A stretch of 64,000 nt of DNA from Acidobacteria bacterium UBA2994 (GTDB lineage: Bacteria; Acidobacteriota; Vicinamibacteria; Vicinamibacterales; UBA8438), in NCBI GenBank assembly GCA_002346545.1, contig DEAA01000077.1:1-64000 (forward strand), read 5' to 3'. A program made the translations under genes and the position numbers. The notes beneath the pieces are model-generated. The model made no database searches. It was given only the letters and a program-made list of their open reading frames with translations, and had not been told where the DNA came from. Of the stretch, positions 16,723-24,732 are shown in pieces; the first letter of the stretch is position 1; each line of letters starts with the position of its first letter.

Positions 16723-17169
16723 GACGAAGTTTCTACGTACCCTACGCAGGCCTAGGCGTTCTGGAGCGCGGGAACGAGGAATGTCATCGATCCTCCGAAG
16801 GATGATGTTCTTGCTCTGATAACCGAACGTCCCCACCGCGGAGCATTTCTGAGGCGCCCGAGCGCAGGGGTTGCCAGAGAATCGACAGGTGTGACGATTC
16901 AGGCGACACCATTACGTGTAGAGCATTGTGCGTCCGCCGCGCAGCGCCAGGCTTGGACCGGGCGGATCATTAAGCGCGATCGGTATGTTCGCGAACCAAG
17001 TCTACGCCTTGCAGTAGAACCAACTGTGCCTTTAACGACATCTTTTCAGGGGGGGGGCTAATACGGGCTGGCTGGCGGTTCTGAAAGGCAGTCCTCGCCC
17101 TCAGATTCGGACAGCAGGGGCTCTCTAAGCTGCTAAAGCGTCTCGGCCTCGAGAACCGGCCGTCGCGCC
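16723..17169. other. Intergenic region between def and the SpmAB-like gene
   Basis: No gene is supported here. There is one short hairpin near 16787-16803 (ATCCT-CCGA-AGGAT) without a T-run, and a G9 homopolymer near 17051-17059. Small open frames have no ribosome site or motifs. Because the gene to the right (17170-18468) reads leftwards, its transcript would end in this region. Confidence 0.45.
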
Positions 17170-18468
17170 TCAACCAAACAGCAGGTTGACGATGAAGACC
17201 CCCGCCAGGATACCGGCCGTGTCAGCTGCAAGACAGGCCGGCACCGTGTGTCGCGTGGTCTTCACACCGACCGCGCCGTAGTAGACAGCTAATGTGTAGA
17301 AGGTAGTTTCGGTGCTCCCCTGGAACGTGCTGACCATATATCCGATCAGGCTGTCCGGACCGTGGGCAGTCATCGTCTCCGCCATCACCCCGAATGCGCC
17401 CTGGCCCGTCAGGGGACGAAGCAGCGCCATAGGGAGCACCTCTGGAGGCATGCCGATAAGGCTGGTGAGGGGCGCAATGAGCCCAGCCAGCAGGTCTATA
17501 CCGCCCGACGCTCGGAACATGCCGATGACGACGAGGACCGCTACCAGGTACGGAATGATCCTGATCGCGACCTCGAACCCCTGCTTGGCTCCCTCCACCA
17601 GCGAGTCGTAGACTTGGACGCCACGAGCCCAGCCGTACAGTACGAGAACGGCGACCAGCGACGGGAGCATCCAGGCTCCGGAGAGCTGCGTTAGTGCATC
17701 GGTTGGGCCCTCATCGCGTAGCGCCCACGCCTCTCGAGCCAGCAGGACTAGCATTGCGAGCCAGAAGAGTCGTACCACCCAGCGTCGGGTGGAGTCGGGC
17801 CTCCGCTCCGGGCCTCCCACAGTGGTGCCTGAGACCTCTGCCTCACCGGCCAGTGCGTCGGAGACGAGCAGGGCAGGCTCCGTGCGCCGATACAACGCCA
17901 GTCGGCTCAGTAAAATCGCGGCCGCGATCCCAACCACGGTGGCGCATCCGCTGGCGAACCATGTCGGCACGAAGATCCCCATGGCATCCTGCGAGCCCAC
18001 CGAAGCTCTGAGCGCGACCACGCCAGAGGGCAGGATCGCCAGCGCGGACGTGTTGATGGCGAGAAACAGCACCATTGCGTTGGTGGCGGTTCCAGGCTTT
18101 GAATTGAGCTTCTCCAGTTCCTCCATCGCCTTGATCCCAAACGGGGTCGCGGCATTACCCAGGCCCATCATGTTGCTCGCAATGTTCAGGATCATCGCGC
18201 TCATGGCCGGGCTGTCGGGTGGGACCGACGGAAAAAGGCGGCCCATGATCGGACCAATCAGTCGGGCAATGTGGCGGGTCAGACCGGCGTTCTCGACCAC
18301 GCGCATCAGTCCCAGGAAGAAGGCCATCAACCCGACCAGACCGATAGCCAAGTCGACGGCGCCTCGCGCCGAAGTCACGATGGCATCCGTCAAGGCCTCC
18401 ATCTGCCCGCTGAGCCCGGCAAGCAGGACTGCCGCGGCCGCGGCGACGACTATGAGCCCGTTGAGCAT
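17170..18468 (-). CDS. SpmA-SpmB-like fused nucleoside-recognition (Gate) domain membrane protein
   Basis: Encodes 432 residues with about ten hydrophobic segments. The first half (about 1-200) resembles spore maturation protein A: AIGLVGLMAFFLGLMRVVEN, then LFPSVPPDSPAMSAMILNIA, SNMMGLGNAATPFGIKAMEE and LFLAINTSALAILPSGVVAL. The second half (about 260-432) resembles SpmB: YDSLVEGAKQGFEVAIRIIP, GLIAPLTSLIGMPPEVLPMA, LLRPLTGQGAFGVMAETM, YMVSTFQGSTETTFYTLAVY. Fused SpmAB proteins occur in many bacteria that do not sporulate and are presumed transporters or gating proteins, with no defined substrate. A variable charged loop (ERRPDSTRR) joins the halves. It starts 11 nt after the TPR gene stop, in a four-gene unit. 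Confidence 0.85.
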   Translation of the reverse strand: MLNGLIVVAAAAAVLLAGLSGQMEALTDAIVTSARGAVDLAIGLVGLMAFFLGLMRVVENAGLTRHIARLIGPIMGRLFPSVPPDSPAMSAMILNIASNMMGLGNAATPFGIKAMEELEKLNSKPGTATNAMVLFLAINTSALAILPSGVVALRASVGSQDAMGIFVPTWFASGCATVVGIAAAILLSRLALYRRTEPALLVSDALAGEAEVSGTTVGGPERRPDSTRRWVVRLFWLAMLVLLAREAWALRDEGPTDALTQLSGAWMLPSLVAVLVLYGWARGVQVYDSLVEGAKQGFEVAIRIIPYLVAVLVVIGMFRASGGIDLLAGLIAPLTSLIGMPPEVLPMALLRPLTGQGAFGVMAETMTAHGPDSLIGYMVSTFQGSTETTFYTLAVYYGAVGVKTTRHTVPACLAADTAGILAGVFIVNLLFG

Positions 18469-18479
18469 GTGAGCGTGGC

Positions 18480-18803
18480 TCAGTCGAAGCGCCGACTAAG
18501 CGTCTGGAGCCACTGGTCTTGCGGGTATCGTTCGAGCGCATCGGCGACGACGCTGCGGGCGGCGGCCAACTCGCCTCTGCGGTAATAGGCCTCGCCCCGC
18601 TTGAGATAGCCCAGCATGGCGTCGCCACGTAGAGCAATTGCGCCACTGAAGGCCTCGATAGCTAGAAAGCTTTCACCCTTTGACAGCGAGTCCTTTCCAA
18701 CAGCGATCAAACGACGATACTCCGCGTCTCGCAACACACCGGTGTACAGCAACACACCGGCCATGGTCGTACCGAGCAACAGCAGGATGCCTAGGCGCTT
18801 CAT
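18480..18803 (-). CDS. Small membrane-anchored TPR protein
   Basis: Encodes 107 residues. An N-terminal hydrophobic segment (residues 3-22, LGILLLLGTTMAGVLLYTGV) acts as signal anchor. Two or three tetratricopeptide helix pairs follow: EYRRLIAVGKDSLSKGESFL, AIEAFSGAIALRGDAMLGYL, KRGEAYYRRGELAAARSVVA and DALERYPQDQWLQTL. TPRs hold protein partners. The natural candidates are the products of the neighbouring genes, since it is sandwiched 10 nt after the propeller-protein gene and 11 nt before the SpmAB-like gene. Function is not known. Confidence 0.75.
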   Translation of the reverse strand: MKRLGILLLLGTTMAGVLLYTGVLRDAEYRRLIAVGKDSLSKGESFLAIEAFSGAIALRGDAMLGYLKRGEAYYRRGELAAARSVVADALERYPQDQWLQTLSRRFD

Positions 18804-18813
18804 GGGATCGTGG

Positions 18814-21039
18814 TTAACGCCCCGAGGTCGTGCTGGTGTTTCGCAGGGCGTCCGTGGCGCGGATTATCACCGGACCCCCGTCGTCCTCGAGGCTAACGGA
18901 GAACTCTTCAACGAGACCGTCCGGGATCCCGTCGATCGGATACACACGACGCCACTCGTCATGTCCCTGTGAAACCTCCACGTCGTGGATCGGGGAATGC
19001 CCATCTTCGACTGTGAAGGTGAGCCGGAACTCATTGTTATCCTCGATCAGCTCGGAAACCGTGATCTTGGGAGCGGTATTGTCGATATCGAAGACCGGAC
19101 TCTCGCGGGTGCCTAGCAGGGCAGCCTCGGGCGCATTGCCTGGAGCATCTGAGACCGCAACGCGAAGCTGATAGGCGCCATCCTGAACCGACGACGTATC
19201 CCAAGCGAAGACCTTCTGTTGGAGACCGGATGCCAGGGGCGCCCAATTGGTCTCTCCTTCTGCCCGGTAGGAGACCTGGTACTCGAGGTCGTCCGCGTTG
19301 CCGTCAGTGGCCTCCCAGACGAACGTCCGAATGCCACGCCGATAGCCCTGCCGGCCGAGGGTCGCGGTAGTGTCTGGCACCTCACCCGCCGCCCGGTCTA
19401 CCGCGAGCCCGGCCAGTGGGGGATCGCCGCTCGCAAATGGTTGCTGGAAGACCGTGCCTGGCGGGTGGACCGTCACCGAAGTGACCTCTGGGCGCAAGTT
19501 CCGTGGCAGGTACGCCACGCTGACCGAGGTCAGCGACGGACCTGCATCACCAGACACGAGTGCCGCGCGCCACTGCAGATATCGGCCGTTTGGACTCGTG
19601 ATTTGGCTTCCGCGCGACTGGGAATACGGCGACGACCAATCGCTCCATTCGTCACTGGGCACCGCGGTGTTCCCCGACCGCGTCGACACTTCAACACGAC
19701 TACCACCAGGCGCGACGGCCTGCCAGCGGATGGTGCCCCAGCGAGAGACGACCGCGGCATCCCTGACTTCGGAACGATACACGCCGCGCGGTGCCAGGGC
19801 GTCATCAAGACTTAAAACCTTACCTGGATTGGCCGTGGCATACCTGAGTCCGCCGGTTGCACCCACAAGCCACGCAGTGACCTGCTGCGCCGGTGCCTGC
19901 CCCAGCAAGACGACCCGGGGCGGGTTACCGAGTACCTCGTAGATCTTCCCGTTCGGCCCGGTGCCGATGATGAGCCGGCCCTCGGCGGTGCGCACCGCGT
20001 CATAAGGGACGTCGGCATTCGAGCGCCAGACACGCTCCCATAAACCGTCCGTCTCTATTCGGTAGACCGCTCCGCTCCGAGGCCCGCCGTCACTGGTTCC
20101 GGATGACGAACCCGTCGCACTCTCGCCTGAGGTGGAGGCAGAAACCGACGTAGAGACGCTGGTGGTGACCGACCCGGTCGCGGTCACTGTCGTGCTGCTG
20201 GTCGACCCTCCGCCGGAGGATGAGGCAAGCGTCGCCCCACCGCCACTCAGAGCGACGGCTAGCACAGACCCATCCGGTGCGACTCGTACCGAGCGCACCT
20301 CGTCGTAGGACGTGTCGAGAAGCACGAAGGCGTCGCCGTCCGGACCCACACGTATCACCTGACCTGGGGACTCGGTCCCGACAAGCACTTGTCCATCCGG
20401 ATCGATCGTGAGCGCGAGCACATGAGTAGCATCGCTCTCGAACAGCACTTCGGCCTCACCGACGGCCGGGATTCTGTAGACCCGGGCCGGCTCACCGGTT
20501 GCGGCGTACAGGGTTCCGGCAGGATCAACCGCGAGTGCCCAGATGTAGGTCGCGCCCGGGTCAAAGACCGAGGTGATCGCGCCATCCGCCGAAACGCGCT
20601 CGATCCTTCCATCTGGCGACGTCGCCACATAGGCGTCTCCGTCCGGGGCGGAAGCCAGGCCGTAGATATCTAAGCCTTCGGCGTCGTAGACCTCTCGCCC
20701 GACGTCGCCATCAACTAGGTACAACCTGGCGTCACTTCCGGTTCCCACCCAGAGGGCATCGTCGCCGGCCGGGGCCAAGGACCAGGCAACGGGCGCCGTG
20801 GTGTCAAAGAGTTCGTCAGTCTGGCGGCCGAGCGTGAGCCTGCCGCTGGCATCGACCGCCAGGGTCTCGACCTCGCCGCGCAACAGCTCGTCCTGAGTGG
20901 ACACCCGCCAGAACACCGGTGTCGCAGCGTGGAGCAGTGCTCCGGTCAGACCCACGCCAATCGCGAGAGCCAGCCAGGAGAATGCGGCCGCGGGGCGAGA
21001 CCCCGACGCGCGCCGGAGACGTTGCGTCGAATGAGACAT
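18814..21039 (-). CDS. Large secreted or anchored beta-propeller protein with Ser/Thr-rich insert
   Basis: Encodes 741 residues. A signal anchor lies at about 17-40. Residues 45-400 consist of repeated propeller strands of the form L-A-x-D-x-x-G-x-(L/V)-x-(V/A)-x-(T/S), e.g. GLASAPDGDAYVATSPDGRI, ALAVDPAGTLYAATGEPARV and ALTIDPDGQVLVGTESPGQV. One blade is interrupted at about 270-318 by a low-complexity run of almost only Ser, Thr, Gly and Val (GGGSTSSTTVTATG and similar). The C-terminal part (about 430-741) has Ig/Fn3-like beta segments (DDLEYQVSYRAEGETNWAPL, VQDGAYQLRVAVSDAP). It has no catalytic motif and probably binds polymer or protein outside the cytoplasmic membrane. Second gene of the S55-propeller-TPR-SpmAB unit. 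Confidence 0.72.
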   Translation of the reverse strand: MSHSTQRLRRASGSRPAAAFSWLALAIGVGLTGALLHAATPVFWRVSTQDELLRGEVETLAVDASGRLTLGRQTDELFDTTAPVAWSLAPAGDDALWVGTGSDARLYLVDGDVGREVYDAEGLDIYGLASAPDGDAYVATSPDGRIERVSADGAITSVFDPGATYIWALAVDPAGTLYAATGEPARVYRIPAVGEAEVLFESDATHVLALTIDPDGQVLVGTESPGQVIRVGPDGDAFVLLDTSYDEVRSVRVAPDGSVLAVALSGGGATLASSSGGGSTSSTTVTATGSVTTSVSTSVSASTSGESATGSSSGTSDGGPRSGAVYRIETDGLWERVWRSNADVPYDAVRTAEGRLIIGTGPNGKIYEVLGNPPRVVLLGQAPAQQVTAWLVGATGGLRYATANPGKVLSLDDALAPRGVYRSEVRDAAVVSRWGTIRWQAVAPGGSRVEVSTRSGNTAVPSDEWSDWSSPYSQSRGSQITSPNGRYLQWRAALVSGDAGPSLTSVSVAYLPRNLRPEVTSVTVHPPGTVFQQPFASGDPPLAGLAVDRAAGEVPDTTATLGRQGYRRGIRTFVWEATDGNADDLEYQVSYRAEGETNWAPLASGLQQKVFAWDTSSVQDGAYQLRVAVSDAPGNAPEAALLGTRESPVFDIDNTAPKITVSELIEDNNEFRLTFTVEDGHSPIHDVEVSQGHDEWRRVYPIDGIPDGLVEEFSVSLEDDGGPVIIRATDALRNTSTTSGR

Positions 21040-21088
21040 GCTACTGGGTCTGGCGTGGCATCGGCCCGTTCGACCGACCCGGAGTCGC

Positions 21089-22927
21089 TTAGTTGCCGCG
21101 CAGATCTAGGACCAGCGTCCGCGATCCAGTCACAAGGTGCTGAAGCGGCAGGCTCCACTCCTCGATTACCGCATCCCGGATTCTCGAGACCGCCCCGCCG
21201 CGCTGGTCGCCAGCCAGCACACCAAGAACCGATGACGGTAGTCCCGCCAGCCGACGTCCGTTCACCACCGCGCCGTCGGCCGTCCTGACGAGTTGGAGGT
21301 ATAGATGATCGTTTCGCCTGGCTTCGTTGAGAGCGGTGATGAGTCGGGCCAGGTCGGTAGCTCGCAACGCATCGCCAGAGCGCTGCCGCTCTCGCCCCCC
21401 CAGCGTGGCGCCGTCTGCTACGCGCAGTTCCAGTCGCTCCGCGCGACCCGCCGGCAGATCGACCCAGACGGTGCGCGTAATTTGCTCGCCCCGATGGGTG
21501 CGAAGCGCCACGTGTACCTGCACTCGTTCTCCCTGTCGGGGACGAGGGTTCTCGAGCCACACGCGCTCCAAGGACGCGCGTCTCACGTCGTCGTATGCGG
21601 TCACACTTAGATCGATCTGTTTCACCGCGACTCGCTCGAAGCCGTTGTTCACCAAGGCAGTAACCGGCCCCGATACATAGAGCGCGGCCAGCACTGTGGC
21701 GGAATCTCCGGCAAAGGTCTCGCCAAACCGAGCCGCGGGATACCCCTCGAGCGTCACGGTTCCGTCGATCATGTAGGTAGCTGGTCCGACTTCGCGGCTG
21801 TGAGAGAACAGCGTGTTGAGCATCGCGTTGTAGGACAGGAGCGGCGTAAAGAGCTCGCTCTGGATCACCTCGAAGAAGAACTGTTCAGTACGTTCGCGAC
21901 CGGGCGCGCGGAGCTCAACCTCGATCGGCACCATGGATGGTCCATCGCCCAGTCGGCCGCTTATGCCGGTGGCGCGGTCCTGGTCGATGGTACCCAGTGT
22001 TTCGCCGACGGCGGCCAGACGCGACGAGATGGCCGCGCTCGGCAGCACCGTGTAGACCGACGCCTGGGTCATGGGAAACTGCGAGGCGCCTATGTTGTAG
22101 AACGGGTGACCGAAGGCGTAGACCCGTCCCTCGTCCACAAGGGTAACTGTGCCGGTACCGGCCATCGTCAGGTCTCCGCGCATGAGGCTGACCCCCACCG
22201 CAGATCCCGGCTCGAGCGGCGCTCCCGGCTCAGTCTGGACCGCCAGGGTCCCCCCGGCGGTCGCCACGAGCCCCGCCTGCCGAAAGAGAGGGGCCAGCTG
22301 TTCGATAGCCTCGGGCAGAAATCCGCTCATTACCAACGGTGTCGCGATCGGACGAAGCGCCAGAGACTGACCGGCTGCCGGCAGCCCCAGCGCCGCGAGG
22401 TCCTGGGAGCGCGCCCGGAAGGGCACCGGCGGCGTCAATCGTCGAGGTAGCAACTGGGCCAGGGTGTCCGTTACCAGAGGGAGAGGGAGCGGACCCGCTG
22501 CCGCCGGAATCGCCGGGGACGGCGTGACCCCACTCGTGTCGTCTCGCAGCATCTCGGCAATCGGCGTAATGCCAGCAATGGTGTCCTTCGGGAAGGAGCC
22601 CATCGCGTAGGACACGGCGCCAATCAGGCGCCCGTCGACATACACCGGGCTGCCGCTCATGCCCTGAAAGACCCCGCTCTCGGCCAGTGGACCTCCCGAT
22701 AGTCGGGCCAGGATCAGATTTCGACGTGGCCCCATGTAATTCTCGAGCACGCCAATTATGTCGACGCTGAAGTCGCTGATCTCGATACCCTGAAACACAG
22801 TTCGCCCGGTGCCTTGCATGCCAGGTTGAATCTCATCGACTGGCATCGTGACGGTGGCGGCTGGCACAACGGCCATGAGCCCGCCCGTGAGCATCAGCGC
22901 GAGCAGGAGCGGAGCGCGAAGTCTCAT
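21089..22927 (-). CDS. Secreted protein with SpoIVB-type peptidase S55 domain
   Basis: Encodes 612 residues from the ATG at 22927. The 23 codons upstream do not look like a signal, whereas MRLRAPLLLALMLTGGLMAV does. Residues 30-250 match the S55 (SpoIVB) domain: MPVDEIQPGMQGTGRTVFQG, VDIIGVLENYMGPRRNLILA, and GVFQGMSGSPVYVDGRLIGA with the presumed nucleophile Ser91. A later part contains GTGTVTLVDEGRVYAFGHPF, as in other family members. The remaining C-terminus is beta-rich. SpoIVB is a signalling serine protease of sporulation, while homologs in non-sporulating phyla are uncharacterised. First gene of the four-gene unit whose last member resembles SpmA/SpmB. Confidence 0.78.
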   Translation of the reverse strand: MRLRAPLLLALMLTGGLMAVVPAATVTMPVDEIQPGMQGTGRTVFQGIEISDFSVDIIGVLENYMGPRRNLILARLSGGPLAESGVFQGMSGSPVYVDGRLIGAVSYAMGSFPKDTIAGITPIAEMLRDDTSGVTPSPAIPAAAGPLPLPLVTDTLAQLLPRRLTPPVPFRARSQDLAALGLPAAGQSLALRPIATPLVMSGFLPEAIEQLAPLFRQAGLVATAGGTLAVQTEPGAPLEPGSAVGVSLMRGDLTMAGTGTVTLVDEGRVYAFGHPFYNIGASQFPMTQASVYTVLPSAAISSRLAAVGETLGTIDQDRATGISGRLGDGPSMVPIEVELRAPGRERTEQFFFEVIQSELFTPLLSYNAMLNTLFSHSREVGPATYMIDGTVTLEGYPAARFGETFAGDSATVLAALYVSGPVTALVNNGFERVAVKQIDLSVTAYDDVRRASLERVWLENPRPRQGERVQVHVALRTHRGEQITRTVWVDLPAGRAERLELRVADGATLGGRERQRSGDALRATDLARLITALNEARRNDHLYLQLVRTADGAVVNGRRLAGLPSSVLGVLAGDQRGGAVSRIRDAVIEEWSLPLQHLVTGSRTLVLDLRGN

Positions 22928-23033
22928 GAGGAAGGGGTGATTGCGAGGAGTCCGAAATACTCTCGACTTATAGCGGAGGGATGCCGCATGGGTCAAGCGG
23001 CGCGGCGCGCGCCGCCGGCGCTGCGGACGTCGA

Positions 23034-23063
23034 TTGACACCTGCAGCCGGGCTCTGCTAGCGT
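23034..23063 (+). promoter_or_regulatory. Promoter of the aromatic amino acid operon
   Basis: A perfect -35 TTGACA (23034-23039) is followed after 18 nt by TAGCGT (23058-23063, three of six consensus bases, including the key TA and final T). Transcription would begin near 23070, leaving about 28 nt before the leader peptide start and about 210 nt before aroDE. Confidence 0.6.
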
Positions 23064-23097
23064 AAGACCTACAGCAGCATCAAGGATGCAGCACCAG

Positions 23098-23193
23098 ATG
23101 ATGTCGACTCCCGCCACCCGCACGAAATCCAACGACCGGAACTGGTTGTGGCGCTGGTATTGCGGCTTTAGGGCCCCGGAGAGGCAGCTCTGA
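23098..23193 (+). CDS. trpL: Trp-rich leader peptide of the aro-trp-tyr operon
   Basis: Encodes 31 residues from ATG 23098 to the TGA at 23191-23193. An AAGGA ribosome site lies about 11 nt upstream. An in-frame ATG at 23086 would add four residues but has no spaced ribosome site. Residues 16-24 read WLWRWYCGF: three Trp codons at positions 16, 18 and 20, then Tyr 21 and Phe 24. Such density in 31 codons is far beyond chance. A stalled ribosome at these codons would leave 23178-23185 free to form an antiterminator, whereas completion to the stop codon would cover it. It is thus the sensor of a classical attenuator. It is too short for standard gene calling. Confidence 0.85.
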   Translation: MMSTPATRTKSNDRNWLWRWYCGFRAPERQL

Positions 23194-23226
23194 CCATCTG
23201 AGCATCCCCGCGAACGACGAGTTGTC

Positions 23227-23261
23227 AGCCTCTTCAGCCCCTGGTTGGAGAGGCTTTTTTT
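23227..23261 (+). terminator. Attenuator terminator upstream of aroDE
   Basis: A 13-bp stem AGCCTCTTCAGCC (23227-23239) pairs with GGTTGGAGAGGCT (23243-23255), with two G-U pairs and a 3-nt loop CCT. A run of seven T (23255-23261) follows, making a textbook intrinsic terminator 19 nt before the aroDE start. The segment GGAGAGGC occurs both in the 3' arm (23247-23254) and in the leader at 23178-23185. The upstream copy can therefore pair with GCCTCTTC (23228-23235) and block the terminator, giving the alternative 2:3 versus 3:4 structures of trp attenuation. A region 1:2 pairing is not obvious. Confidence 0.88.
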
Positions 23262-23280
23262 GTGCGGTTGACCAGCTCCG

Positions 23281-24732
23281 ATGACTGACCCTGCCCTGTG
23301 CGCCACGGTTACGGCTGCCACGATGGCGGAGTTGCGCGCCAGACGCGACGCCGTGGAGGGCGCCGACCTCGTGGAACTCCGGCTCGACGGTATCCGGAGG
23401 CCAGATGTGGCCGGAGCGCTCAAAGACCGACAGTTACCCGTCATCGTGACCTGTCGCGCCGATTGGGAGGGGGGCCAATTCAAAGGCAGCGAAGAGGAAC
23501 GCCGGCGACTCCTGGAGCGGGCCCTTGATCAGGGCGCGGACTGGGTTGACCTCGAATGGCAGGGCGGGTTCGGAGACCTGATCGCCAGGCGCAATGGACG
23601 GAACGTGGTGCTGTCCTTCCACGATTTCGACGGCACGCCTCCGGATCTCGAGGCCCGCTACGACGCGATGCGAACGACCGGAGCGGAGGTGGTTAAGCTC
23701 GCGGTCACTACCCATACCGGAGACGACCTGCGTCGGCTCCGCCGCCTCGGGTCGCGAGAAGGCCTGAGTGTCCTGGTCGGCATGGGTCAGACGGGAGTTC
23801 CAAGCCGGGTGCTACCGGGCCGTTTCGGCTCAGCCTGGACCTACGCCGGCGAGGGAGTCGCGCCGGGACAAATGAGCGTCCGCCGGCTGCTAGAGCATTT
23901 CCGCTTCCGGCGGATCAGCGACCGCACTGCGATCTACGGTGTCGCAGGATCGCCAATCAGGCATTCGTTGTCACCGGCGATGCACAACGCCGGGTTGGCC
24001 GATCAGGGTCTCGACGCCGTGTACCTGCCATTCCAGGCGGCTAATGCCAAGGACCTACTCCGACTGGCTGAGGACCTTTCGATACGCGGGTTGAGCGTGA
24101 CTGCGCCGTTCAAGGAAGAGATCCTGGCCCTCTCCGATGAGATCGATCCGCTGGCAACCCAAGTAGGCGCCGTTAACACCTTGCGGCGGACAGGCGACCA
24201 CTGGGAGGGGAGAAATACAGACGTTGCGGGGTTTCTCGCACCGCTCGCCCGGCTCGGGGCGCTGGAAGGGACCCGAGCCACGGTGCTGGGTGCAGGGGGC
24301 GCAGCTCGAGGGGTTGCCGTCGCCCTCGTCAGCCGTGGAGCACGGGTGTCAATCTGTGCCCGTCGTGCGGACCGTGCTCGCGAGGTGGCCACAGTGGTCG
24401 GCGGTGAAGCCTCGGGGTTTCCGCCCGAACCTGGAAGCTGGGACCTGCTGGTAAACACCACCCCAATCGGGACCGCGCCCAAAGTCGACGAGAGCCCAGT
24501 CCCGGCCAGCTGTCTCGTAGGCGGCGGACTCGTCTATGACCTCATCTACAACCCGGATCCCACCCAGTTGATGCGAGATGCAGCCGCGACCGGGTGTGAG
24601 ACGATCGGGGGCTTGGACATGCTCGTGGCCCAGGCGCTCGATCAGTTCGCGTGGTGGTTCGGCGTGCGCCCGCCGGCAGATCTGTTCCATGCTGCAGCGA
24701 AACAGGAGCTTTTCGAGGAGATGTCAGCATGA
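23281..24732 (+). CDS. aroDE: Bifunctional 3-dehydroquinate dehydratase (type I)/shikimate dehydrogenase
   Basis: Encodes 483 residues. Residues 1-210 form a type I dehydroquinase with the catalytic His114 (LSFHDFDGT) and the Schiff-base Lys139 (EVVKLAVT), plus LVELRLDGI and GADWVDLEW. Residues 216-483 form shikimate dehydrogenase with GSPIRHSLSP (223-232), the catalytic Lys278 (TAPFKEE), VNTLRR, the NADP loop VLGAGGAARG and YDLIYNPDPT. The fusion performs steps three and four of the shikimate pathway. Such AroD-AroE fusions are known in plants and some bacteria. It is the first structural gene behind the attenuator, so both shikimate supply and Trp synthesis fall under the same switch. Its TGA overlaps the trpE ATG. 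Confidence 0.93.
   Translation: MTDPALCATVTAATMAELRARRDAVEGADLVELRLDGIRRPDVAGALKDRQLPVIVTCRADWEGGQFKGSEEERRRLLERALDQGADWVDLEWQGGFGDLIARRNGRNVVLSFHDFDGTPPDLEARYDAMRTTGAEVVKLAVTTHTGDDLRRLRRLGSREGLSVLVGMGQTGVPSRVLPGRFGSAWTYAGEGVAPGQMSVRRLLEHFRFRRISDRTAIYGVAGSPIRHSLSPAMHNAGLADQGLDAVYLPFQAANAKDLLRLAEDLSIRGLSVTAPFKEEILALSDEIDPLATQVGAVNTLRRTGDHWEGRNTDVAGFLAPLARLGALEGTRATVLGAGGAARGVAVALVSRGARVSICARRADRAREVATVVGGEASGFPPEPGSWDLLVNTTPIGTAPKVDESPVPASCLVGGGLVYDLIYNPDPTQLMRDAAATGCETIGGLDMLVAQALDQFAWWFGVRPPADLFHAAAKQELFEEMSA

Noticed and set aside
23070-23280. T-box or riboswitch instead of attenuator
   Set aside because: No T-box sequence or specifier hairpin is visible. The translated Trp-rich frame explains the region better.
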